Both the position numbers and the translations under genes were made by a program. 64,000 nt of DNA from Roseiarcus sp963721905 (lineage in GTDB: Bacteria > Pseudomonadota > Alphaproteobacteria > Rhizobiales > Beijerinckiaceae), in the NCBI GenBank assembly GCA_963721905.1, contig CAVRMF010000015.1, positions 291,522 to 355,521 on the forward strand, read 5' to 3'. Shown here piece by piece: positions 54,383 through 61,838 of the stretch. The stretch's first letter is position 1, and every line of letters starts with the position of its first letter. The notes below the pieces were generated by a model, which saw only the letters and a program-made list of their open reading frames with translations, was not told where the DNA came from and did no database searches.

Positions 54383-54553
54383 TTACAGCGCCGCGCTGAG
54401 GGTGGTCCACTGGCCGCTGATCCAGGTGCCGACGAGGCCAATGGTCGCAACGACTGCGACCAACATGAGGCCGAGCAGAACCGTGTACTCGATCAGCGCG
54501 GCGCCATCCTCATCGTTCCTGAACTGGTTGAGAACGGTCAAAGCTTTACTCAT
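54383..54553 (-). CDS. flp: Flp/Fap-type pilin 2, cut off from its ribosome site
   Basis: The 56-residue pilin MSKALTVLNQFRNDEDGAAL, then IEYTVLLGLMLVAVV, has a short leader, the G-A-A-L-I-E-Y processing site and one hydrophobic helix. ATG is at 54553. The IS66 copy 2 begins nine bases upstream. The GGAGG site that precedes flp3 in the same context is found on the far side of the IS (near 56313), so this gene has lost its ribosome binding site and promoter. Confidence 0.9.
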   Translation of the reverse strand: MSKALTVLNQFRNDEDGAALIEYTVLLGLMLVAVVATIGLVGTWISGQWTTLSAAL

Positions 54554-54561
54554 GACGATAC

Positions 54562-56304
54562 GTAACCGGGGCAAATTGCCGGGCGGAGGGGGAGTCAGAG
54601 CGGACAAAATGTGATTCAAGCTTTGGATGGCGGCGCGCATCCCTGATTCGCTCGATCGGCTTTCGCATGACGACCTGATCGGCGTGGTGCGCGAGTTGAT
54701 CCACGAAGTGACGCGGCTTCGCTCGGAGAACGAGAAGCTGAGCGTGGCGCTGGGCAAGCTTCGGATCGAGCATCAGGCGGTCAAGGACGAGCTTGTGCGG
54801 CTGAAGCATTTGCCGCCGGGTCCGCCGATCAAGCCGTCGGGCATGGACAAGGCGACGGACGCCAGAGGGCCGGAGGGCGAGGGCGGTGAGAAAGGCGGGC
54901 GCTCGACGCAGCGGCGCGGCAGCCAACTCGACAAGCTGACGGTCGGCGCGACGGTGGTGGTGACGGCGAAGGCGCCGGCGGGCTCGCGCCACAAGGGCTA
55001 CGAAGACATCGTGGTTCAGGACTTGAGCCTGAAGCCGACGGTGACGCGCTATCGGCGCGAGCGGTGGGAAACGCCAGACGGCGAGACGATCGTCGCCAAT
55101 CTCGATTCCGGCATTGTCGGGGGTTACGGCCCCCACCTGAATCGCTTGGTCTTGGCGCTGCACTTTGCTGGACAAATGACCTGCGAGCGGATCGTCGCGC
55201 TTCTCAATGGGATGGGGGTGGTGATTTCGAAACGCCAGGTGGTTCGCCTGCTGACGGTCAAGCTGGAGAGGTTCCGGGCGGAGGATGCGGCGGTGTTGAA
55301 AGCGGGCTTGAACGGCGCCTATGTCACGGTCGACGACACCGGGGCGCGTCACGCCGGCAAGAGCGGCTACACCACCCAGATCGGCTCTTCCAACTTCACC
55401 GCGTTTCGCACGGGACCCTCCAAATCGCGTCTGGCGTTTCTGTCGCGGCTTTGCGGCGGAACGTCGCTCTGGGTGATCAACGAGGCCGCGCTCGATTATA
55501 TGAAAGGGCGCGATCTGCCGCAGATCGTGATCGACAAGTTCGTCGCCCATGAGGCGCGCTCTTTTGCCTCCTCGGACGCGTGGGAGCGCCATTTGCAGGC
55601 GCTGGCCTTGGATAAGATGAAAGTCCTGCCCGACCCCGTCTTGATCGCCAGCGAGGCGGCGCTGTGGGGCGCGATCCATCACCAGGGCTTGCTGCGGGGC
55701 ACAGTGATCGTTTCTGACGACGCCGGCCAGTTCCGCGTCGGCGTCCACGCGTTGTGCTGGGTTCACGCCGAGCGGCTTGTTCACAAGCTCATTCCCGCCA
55801 ACGACAAGCAGCGCAACGCCGTCGAGGTCGCCAAGCGGATGATCTGGTGGTTCTATCGCGGCTTGAAAGACTACAAGCTCGCGCCGAGCCCCGAACAGGC
55901 CGAACTCTTGCGCTCCCGCTTCGACCGCATCTTCAAGCGCGCCCGAAGCGGCTACGCCATGCTCGACAGCCTGCTCAAACGCCTTCATCGCCACAAGGAC
56001 GACTTGCTGCGCGTGCTCGAGCGGCCCGAAATCCCGCTCAACACCAACGCCTCGGAAAACGACATACGCGCCTTCGTCACCAAGAGAAAAATCTCCGGCG
56101 GAACCGTCTCCGTCAAGGGCCGCGACGCCCGCGACGTCATGCTCGGTCTGGCCAAGACCTGCATGAAGTTGAAACTGTCGTTCTACCAATTCGTCGGCGA
56201 CCGACTGGGAATCCCGGGCCCCAAAATTCCAGACCTCGCAACCCTCGTCAGCCTCGTCCCTTCCTGACCAACACCAAGCCCGCCCGGGAATCTGCCCCGG
56301 TTAC
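54562..56304 (+). mobile_element. IS66-family element, copy 2
   Basis: The element is the same 1,743-bp length as copy 1, with the same ends. A 9-bp direct repeat TGACGATAC flanks it (54553-54561 and 56305-56313). It separates flp2 from its own ribosome binding site. Confidence 0.93.
54627..56267 (+). CDS. IS66-family transposase, copy 2
   Basis: The 546-residue protein is identical to copy 3 and differs from copy 1 only at VANLDSG. Coiled coil at residues 25-60, DDE residues in VTVDDTGARH, IVSDDAGQF and NASENDIR. The near identity of the three copies shows that they spread recently. Confidence 0.95.
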   Translation: MAARIPDSLDRLSHDDLIGVVRELIHEVTRLRSENEKLSVALGKLRIEHQAVKDELVRLKHLPPGPPIKPSGMDKATDARGPEGEGGEKGGRSTQRRGSQLDKLTVGATVVVTAKAPAGSRHKGYEDIVVQDLSLKPTVTRYRRERWETPDGETIVANLDSGIVGGYGPHLNRLVLALHFAGQMTCERIVALLNGMGVVISKRQVVRLLTVKLERFRAEDAAVLKAGLNGAYVTVDDTGARHAGKSGYTTQIGSSNFTAFRTGPSKSRLAFLSRLCGGTSLWVINEAALDYMKGRDLPQIVIDKFVAHEARSFASSDAWERHLQALALDKMKVLPDPVLIASEAALWGAIHHQGLLRGTVIVSDDAGQFRVGVHALCWVHAERLVHKLIPANDKQRNAVEVAKRMIWWFYRGLKDYKLAPSPEQAELLRSRFDRIFKRARSGYAMLDSLLKRLHRHKDDLLRVLERPEIPLNTNASENDIRAFVTKRKISGGTVSVKGRDARDVMLGLAKTCMKLKLSFYQFVGDRLGIPGPKIPDLATLVSLVPS

Positions 56305-56313
56305 TGACGATAC

Positions 56314-56466
56314 CTCCAGACTATACGCTTGCAAATCCTCCAGCCTCAAGGCTCGACGCTTCGAGCGCAGCCGCGCGCCCGGAACGCCGTATGCGGCCTC
56401 AGCCCGACGGATTCCGCTTCAGGGGCGCGGGCGCGGTCGGATCGAACGCGCGACGCGGCGCGTCTG
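56314..56466. other. Former flp2 leader region
   Basis: This is the displaced upstream region of flp2 (ribosome site GGAGG near 56313) and the downstream end of flp3. No further gene. Confidence 0.4.
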
Positions 56467-56637
56467 TTAGAGCGCCGCGTCGAGGGCGGTCCACTTGCCG
56501 CTGACCCAGGTGCCGACGAGGCCGATGGTCGCGACGACGGCGACCAGCATAAGGCCGAGCAGAACGGTGTACTCGATCAGCGCGGCGCCATCCTCATCGT
56601 TCCTGAACTGATTGAGAACGGTCAAAGCTTTACTCAT
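56467..56637 (-). CDS. flp: Flp/Fap-type pilin 3, intact
   Basis: The 56-residue pilin MSKALTVLNQFRNDEDGAAL, then IEYTVLLGLMLV, ends TWVSGKWTALDAAL. The start at 56637 follows a good GGAGGT. It is the only one of the three tandem pilin genes that is whole with its own ribosome site. The mature pilin would be cleaved by CpaA and assembled into bundle-forming Flp pili, provided that the secretion genes are present elsewhere. Confidence 0.93.
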   Translation of the reverse strand: MSKALTVLNQFRNDEDGAALIEYTVLLGLMLVAVVATIGLVGTWVSGKWTALDAAL

Positions 56638-57007
56638 GACGATACCTCCAGACCCAAAACTCGACGCTTCGAGCGCAGCTTTGCGCCCCCTGAATGCCGA
56701 ATGCGGCTTCCATGGTCAAATATTCCGCCATAAGAAACGCCGTGTCAATGTTCTGCACGGAGTATGGAGAAGATAATATTAATATGCTTTAAAGGAAACC
56801 TTAACGTTTGAACCGTTATTATGACCACGTACCCGCGTATTTAGATTAATTAGCGGTGTTGCGGGCGGGTAAATTAATAGATTATTAGACAATATAGTCG
56901 GAGAGCAGGAATTGAATCAAGAGATTATGACGTAACGATAGCTTCAGTGTTTGGGGTGTTCAGCGAGATTTTTTTCGAGTTTCTGTTGAGAAGATGAGGC
57001 CATAAGA
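56638..57007. promoter_or_regulatory. Divergent promoter region of flp3 and cpaB
   Basis: The segment is markedly AT-rich between 56750 and 56960, with many TTAAT and ATTAAT steps, and lies between divergent starts. Both promoters must be here. No exact boxes were fixed. AT-richness next to a MucR-type regulator in the same genome suggests possible silencing. Confidence 0.5.
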
Positions 57008-57808
57008 ATGCGCAGGACCGCCAGCGTTACGATACTTTTGATCGCGCTCATTTTCGGCGCCTTCGCCGCGTTTCTCGCCCGAAGCTGGCTTCAAAGCCAT
57101 TCCGAGCCAACTGCCGTAAAGGAGGAGTCGACTATTGTCGTGGCGACGAGACCCCTCGCGTTCGGAACCCCGATCTCGCCCGACGACGTGAGAGAAGCTC
57201 CCTGGCCTGCCGATTCGAAGCCAGAGGGCTCATTTGCGAAGGCGCCGGACCTACTGAAGGACGGCCGTCGGATCGTCCTCTCACCGTTCGTTCGCGATGA
57301 GCCAATCGTCGCAGCGAAGGTCGGCGCGCCCAACCAGACTGCGTCGCTCTCGACGGTTATCGAGGAGGGCAAGCGCGCCGTCACCGTCGCCGTCGACGAC
57401 GTCCGCGGCGTGGCGGGATTCATATTCCCGGGCGATTTTGTCGATGTCGTCCTGACGCGTACCATCAACAACAACGACAACAGCCCGCAGAGTTTCTCCG
57501 ATGAAATCCTCCAGCATGTCAAAGTGCTGGCGATCGATCAGACGGCCGGCGACCGGCAGGAGCGGCCGACGGTCGCCAAGGCGGTGACGCTTGAGCTGAC
57601 CCCGGAACAAGCGCTGAAGATCCTGCTCGCGACCAATATCGGCAAGCTTTCGCTCATTTTGCGTCAGTCGGCCGAAGTGGCTATGGCGCCCGAAATGAGA
57701 ATGACCGAGCATGACCTGTATGGCGGAGGGGTGCAGGCGCCAGCGCCTGGACCCGCCGCGCCGCCTCCGAAGCCGTCTCCCGCTCCAGCCACACGAAAGG
57801 TTAAGTGA
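57008..57808 (+). CDS. cpaB: Flp pilus assembly protein CpaB/RcpC
   Basis: The 266-residue protein is anchored by one N-terminal segment (TILLIALIFGAFAAFLARSW) followed by a periplasmic SAF domain (TIVVATRPLAFGTPISPDDV, residues 40-100). A RcpC-type domain follows (AVTVAVDDVRGVAGFIFPGD, then FVDVVLTRT). The tail is Pro/Ala-rich. It assists the secretin CpaC in the outer membrane. The expected next gene, cpaC, is missing; an IS66 copy starts 55 bases after its stop and unrelated sequence follows. Confidence 0.93.
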   Translation: MRRTASVTILLIALIFGAFAAFLARSWLQSHSEPTAVKEESTIVVATRPLAFGTPISPDDVREAPWPADSKPEGSFAKAPDLLKDGRRIVLSPFVRDEPIVAAKVGAPNQTASLSTVIEEGKRAVTVAVDDVRGVAGFIFPGDFVDVVLTRTINNNDNSPQSFSDEILQHVKVLAIDQTAGDRQERPTVAKAVTLELTPEQALKILLATNIGKLSLILRQSAEVAMAPEMRMTEHDLYGGGVQAPAPGPAAPPPKPSPAPATRKVK

Positions 57809-57862
57809 CCGGAATCGTTGCTTCTATTCCATATGTTATCAATGGCTTGCCTGAATCATCCG

Positions 57863-59605
57863 GTAACCGGGGCAAATTGCCGGGCGGAGGGGGAGTCAGA
57901 GCGGACAAAATGTGATTCAAGCTTTGGATGGCGGCGCGCATCCCTGATTCGCTCGATCGGCTTTCGCATGACGACCTGATCGGCGTGGTGCGCGAGTTGA
58001 TCCATGAAGTGACGCGGCTTCGCTCGGAGAACGAGAAGCTGAGCGTGGCGCTGGGCAAGCTTCGGATCGAGCATCAGGCGGTCAAGGACGAGCTTGTGCG
58101 GCTGAAGCATTTGCCGCCGGGTCCGCCGATCAAGCCGTCGGGCATGGACAAGGCGACGGACGCCAGAGGGCCGGAGGGCGAGGGCGGTGAGAAAGGCGGG
58201 CGCTCGACGCAGCGGCGCGGCAGCCAACTCGACAAGCTGACGGTCGGCGCGACGGTGGTGGTGACGGCGAAGGCGCCGGCGGGCTCGCGCCACAAGGGCT
58301 ACGAAGACATCGTGGTTCAGGACTTGAGCCTGAAGCCGACGGTGACGCGCTATCGGCGCGAGCGGTGGGAAACGCCAGACGGCGAGACGATCGTCGCCAA
58401 TCTCGATTCCGGCATTGTCGGGGGTTACGGCCCCCACCTGAATCGCTTGGTCTTGGCGCTGCACTTTGCTGGACAAATGACCTGCGAGCGGATCGTCGCG
58501 CTTCTCAATGGGATGGGGGTGGTGATTTCGAAACGCCAGGTGGTTCGCCTGCTGACGGTCAAGCTGGAGAGGTTCCGGGCGGAGGATGCGGCGGTGTTGA
58601 AAGCGGGCTTGAACGGCGCCTATGTCACGGTCGACGACACCGGGGCGCGTCACGCCGGCAAGAGCGGCTACACCACCCAGATCGGCTCTTCCAACTTCAC
58701 CGCGTTTCGCACGGGACCCTCCAAATCGCGTCTGGCGTTTCTGTCGCGGCTTTGCGGCGGAACGTCGCTCTGGGTGATCAACGAGGCCGCGCTCGATTAT
58801 ATGAAAGGGCGCGATCTGCCGCAGATCGTGATCGACAAGTTCGTCGCCCATGAGGCGCGCTCTTTTGCCTCCTCGGACGCGTGGGAGCGCCATTTGCAGG
58901 CGCTGGCCTTGGATAAGATGAAAGTCCTGCCCGACCCCGTCTTGATCGCCAGCGAGGCGGCGCTGTGGGGCGCGATCCATCACCAGGGCTTGCTGCGGGG
59001 CACAGTGATCGTTTCTGACGACGCCGGCCAGTTCCGCGTCGGCGTCCACGCGTTGTGCTGGGTTCACGCCGAGCGGCTTGTTCACAAGCTCATTCCCGCC
59101 AACGACAAGCAGCGCAACGCCGTCGAGGTCGCCAAGCGGATGATCTGGTGGTTCTATCGCGGCTTGAAAGACTACAAGCTCGCGCCGAGCCCCGAACAGG
59201 CCGAACTCTTGCGCTCCCGCTTCGACCGCATCTTCAAGCGCGCCCGAAGCGGCTACGCCATGCTCGACAGCCTGCTCAAACGCCTTCATCGCCACAAGGA
59301 CGACTTGCTGCGCGTGCTCGAGCGGCCCGAAATCCCGCTCAACACCAACGCCTCGGAAAACGACATACGCGCCTTCGTCACCAAGAGAAAAATCTCCGGC
59401 GGAACCGTCTCCGTCAAGGGCCGCGACGCCCGCGACGTCATGCTCGGTCTGGCCAAGACCTGCATGAAGTTGAAACTGTCGTTCTACCAATTCGTCGGCG
59501 ACCGACTGGGAATCCCGGGCCCCAAAATTCCAGACCTCGCAACCCTCGTCAGCCTCGTCCCTTCCTGACCAACACCAAGCCCGCCCGGGAATCTGCCCCG
59601 GTTAC
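57863..59605 (+). mobile_element. IS66-family element, copy 3
   Basis: The element is 1,743 bp with the same ends, and a 9-bp direct repeat AATCATCCG at 57854-57862 and 59606-59614. It lies just downstream of cpaB, at the point where the Tad operon stops. Intact flanking repeats mean that the insertion itself did not delete DNA. Confidence 0.93.
57928..59568 (+). CDS. IS66-family transposase, copy 3
   Basis: The 546-residue protein is the same as copy 2. One silent change (CAT for CAC in LIHEV) separates them at DNA level. Same coiled coil and DDE residues; complete gene. Confidence 0.95.
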   Translation: MAARIPDSLDRLSHDDLIGVVRELIHEVTRLRSENEKLSVALGKLRIEHQAVKDELVRLKHLPPGPPIKPSGMDKATDARGPEGEGGEKGGRSTQRRGSQLDKLTVGATVVVTAKAPAGSRHKGYEDIVVQDLSLKPTVTRYRRERWETPDGETIVANLDSGIVGGYGPHLNRLVLALHFAGQMTCERIVALLNGMGVVISKRQVVRLLTVKLERFRAEDAAVLKAGLNGAYVTVDDTGARHAGKSGYTTQIGSSNFTAFRTGPSKSRLAFLSRLCGGTSLWVINEAALDYMKGRDLPQIVIDKFVAHEARSFASSDAWERHLQALALDKMKVLPDPVLIASEAALWGAIHHQGLLRGTVIVSDDAGQFRVGVHALCWVHAERLVHKLIPANDKQRNAVEVAKRMIWWFYRGLKDYKLAPSPEQAELLRSRFDRIFKRARSGYAMLDSLLKRLHRHKDDLLRVLERPEIPLNTNASENDIRAFVTKRKISGGTVSVKGRDARDVMLGLAKTCMKLKLSFYQFVGDRLGIPGPKIPDLATLVSLVPS

Positions 59606-59653
59606 AATCATCCGCGAAGTCGAAAAACTCCTGGGTACTCTATGGGGTAGCGC

Positions 59654-59690
59654 AAAACAAAAAGGCCGCCGGGTCGCCCCGACGGCCGCT
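59654..59690 (-). terminator. Intrinsic terminator, copy 1
   Basis: On the minus strand GGCCGTCGGGG-CGA-CCCGGCGGCC is followed by TTTTTG. It ends the zinc-ribbon coiled-coil gene. A nearly identical hairpin lies at 60270-60303 on the same strand. Confidence 0.75.
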
Positions 59691-60172
59691 CATGGCGCCC
59701 GCGCCCGTATCCGCTTCGCCACGATCTCGGCACGCTTCTCGGCCCGTTCAACCTTGGCTCGCCTCGCCTCCGCCGCGAGCCTGCGTTCCTCGTCCGTCGC
59801 GGACGGCTTCGCCGCTCCCTGTCGCAGGCGCGCGTTCTCGGCTTCGAGTTGCGTCAACCGCACGCGCAGGGCGGCGTTTTCGGCCTGTAACTGTCGCAGT
59901 GACATTTGCAACGAAGCGTTCTCGTCTCGCAATCTCGCCTCGCCGGCCCTTGCCCATTCGAGGTCCTCGGCCAATGCGCCGACACTGGGCGACGGCTTCC
60001 GCTTTCGATAGGCCGCCGTTCGGCATTTGCCCGAGCAGAAAAGCGCTCCCTTTGCACGGCGGCCGTAGATCGTGGCGCCGCAGTGCGCACAGACGCCGAT
60101 CCTTTTTTTGTCGGGCGGCTGACGCGAGAACTCCACAAGCCTCGCAAGGCCGGCCTCATAGGCGTCGCTCAT
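59690..60172 (-). CDS. Zinc-ribbon coiled-coil protein
   Basis: The 160-residue protein has two parts. Residues 25-55 form a zinc ribbon with four cysteines (GVCAHCGATIYG and LFCSGKCRTAAYRKRK). Residues 65-150 are a long coiled coil with heptads of Leu (ASLQMSLRQLQAENAALRVR, then LTQLEAENARLRQG) and a basic end. This architecture suggests a DNA-binding or plasmid-stability-type protein. It stands between two near-identical terminators, which isolates it as a single transcription unit. Not a family that I can name. Confidence 0.65.
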   Translation of the reverse strand: MSDAYEAGLARLVEFSRQPPDKKRIGVCAHCGATIYGRRAKGALFCSGKCRTAAYRKRKPSPSVGALAEDLEWARAGEARLRDENASLQMSLRQLQAENAALRVRLTQLEAENARLRQGAAKPSATDEERRLAAEARRAKVERAEKRAEIVAKRIRARAP

Positions 60173-60269
60173 TGAAACTTTCCTCTTCCGTCACAGTAAC
60201 ACTTAGTGACCGTTTCGCCGCCGTCAAGAGACCTCTCCTCGAAGCGGGACAAACGTCACGGTGACGGGA

Positions 60270-60303
60270 AGCAAAAAGGCCGCCGGGCGCCCCGACGGCC
60301 GAC
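60270..60303 (-). terminator. Intrinsic terminator, copy 2
   Basis: On the minus strand GGCCGTCGGGG-CG-CCCGGCGGCC is followed by TTTTTG. It is almost the same as the hairpin at 59654-59690 and lies just upstream of the zinc-ribbon gene, which would insulate that gene from read-through. Confidence 0.7.
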
Positions 60304-60589
60304 CGGGCCGAGCGCAATCGTTTGACGTCGCCCTTCATCGCGGAATGAACCTCGCGCCCCGTCGACGTCGAGCACGCGCATGGTGACGGCGCGCGGCGGC
60401 CGGTTTTGACTCCGCAACCGTTCGGTTGTAACTAAAACGGCACGACGGCTGAGTGAGACGGCTGAGTGAAACCTCGTAGCTAATGTATCGTTGGCGCCCG
60501 GCCACCCCTTCCGGGCGAAAGCGGCGTCCCCCGCGTCCCGACGATACCTGCCGGCCGCCGTTTGCTCACTCAGGCGACGGCCGGCGCAT
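60304..60589. other. Stretch without a confident gene
   Basis: Short frames on the plus strand lack ribosome sites and motifs. Nothing supportable. Confidence 0.4.
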
Positions 60590-60704
60590 CACTATGCCCG
60601 GCGTGAGTTCCCGTCAGGCAGGATCACGTCACGCTCGCGCTCGCTTCCCTGTAGGCCTCGGCACCGTGGTCGCGGATCAGCGCCTCGGCGTCGGCCTGGG
60701 CCAT
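60590..60704 (-). pseudogene. Decayed small phage-type protein
   Basis: From ATG 60704 the frame reads MAQADAEALIRDHGAEAYRE, then breaks. The continuation ERERDVILPDG is found two frames over, then HAG in a third. This is the pattern of a small protein that I associate with alphaproteobacterial prophages and islands (DHGAEAYREA, then RDVILPDG). At least two shifts have destroyed it. Confidence 0.45.
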
Positions 60705-60975
60705 TTCACGCACCTTCGGCCCCAGGCCGCAACCAGTCGGCGGGGGCGGCAGCGGTCAGGTCCGCGGGGCATCGGTTTCGCAAGCTTGCTCCAATAGCTC
60801 TCAGAATAGAGCTAGCCGGGACGCGCCGGCCGAGGTGGGCCGAGTACGACGACGTTTCTTGTCCACACGAAGAGAGCGCGGGCGGCTCAGGCCTTAGCCT
60901 GACGGGACGGTCCTGGTTCTGCTCCCGATCGATAATTGGCCGCCTTGGCGAGTCGGCCTTGCGCATGTCAGTGCC
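60705..60975. other. Stretch without a confident gene
   Basis: A minus-strand frame covers most of it without recognisable motif or start. Not called. Confidence 0.35.
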
Positions 60976-61176
60976 TTATTCGTGTGCCCTTTCTTTGGCA
61001 GCCTTCGGCGCTGATGGCCCGGAGGTAAGTTGCGCCGCACGCTCTTTGCGTCGCGCACAGTCTCTGAATTCACCCTCAGTGCATTCAAGCTTTCCACAAT
61101 CGAGACAGAGGCTCATCTCGGGCGGCACATCGGAGACCAACTCGCGGCGGACGAAAGCCTGTAGCCAACGAAACAC
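60976..61176 (-). CDS. Small Cys-containing hypothetical protein
   Basis: The GTG at 61176 follows GGAGGGACAGAG and gives 66 residues: FRWLQAFVRRELVSDVPPE, then MSLCLDCGKLECTEGEFRDC. Four cysteines (C-x2-C-x4-C-x7-C) could bind a metal. The front helix is basic and amphipathic. A longer frame upstream lacks coding character, so the GTG start is preferred. Function unknown. Confidence 0.5.
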   Translation of the reverse strand: MFRWLQAFVRRELVSDVPPEMSLCLDCGKLECTEGEFRDCARRKERAAQLTSGPSAPKAAKERAHE

Positions 61177-61691
61177 CTCTGTCCCTCCTCTGAGTCCTCC
61201 TCGGCCCGACGCTAAACCGGCGATTGGGCCCTGAACCTGAGCGGCCCAGACGTGCGGAGCGTCTGAGCCGCCAGCTTTGGGGGCGGGGAAAGGGCGCGAT
61301 TCGCCCGCAAATCGCCTTACGGCGTCCGAGGGCGAGGGACAAGCGCGCGAAAGGGTGAGCGCCATCCTTCTTTCGTTTGCGAGGCAGCGACAATGCTCGA
61401 ATAGCGGCGTGTCTCTTTTTAGCGTGGCGCTCACCCGCGGCGAACGCGTCCCCAATGGCAACACCGGTCTCACCAGGTCGAGGTTTGCGCCCGTCCGGGT
61501 GTCGAAGTTGCCGGAACCCTACCGCCTTCGCGGCTTGCTTGCGGCGCGCGCCGGCGCGATTTCATGGCTTGCCCGCGAGCGGCGTATCGTCGCCCCGATT
61601 GCCGCCGCCACAATTGACGACTATGTGATGGTTAACGGAGGGAAATGACCAGCCGCTAAGTTCCCAAGGTGGGTCGGTCGGCATCGAAGCC
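61177..61691. other. 0.5-kb stretch without a confident gene
   Basis: Frames at 61277-61648 (plus) and 61085-61393 (minus) are open but without motif or ribosome site. Just before 61692 the sequence turns AT-rich. Confidence 0.35.
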
Positions 61692-61838
61692 ATGAAAAAC
61701 CGTCCTCGTGCGATATTTACTGAAGAGGGCAAAACAAACATTATAGTTAGCATGTATAAAAAGGGAGCACGATACAAAGATATAGCGCGTGAAACTGGAC
61801 TTAGAGTTTGTCCGAAGAGTTTATGCGGGATTGCATAG
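61692..61838 (+). pseudogene. Truncated helix-turn-helix protein
   Basis: From ATG 61692 the frame reads MKNRPRAIFTEEGKTNIIVS, then MYKKGARYKDIARETGLRV, a Hin/transposase-like helix-turn-helix. At about 61800 it enters the end of an IS5-type remnant (GAGTTTGTCCGAAGAG) and stops at 61838. The AT-rich codons differ from the surrounding genes, a sign of foreign origin. The rest of the gene is lost. Confidence 0.5.
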
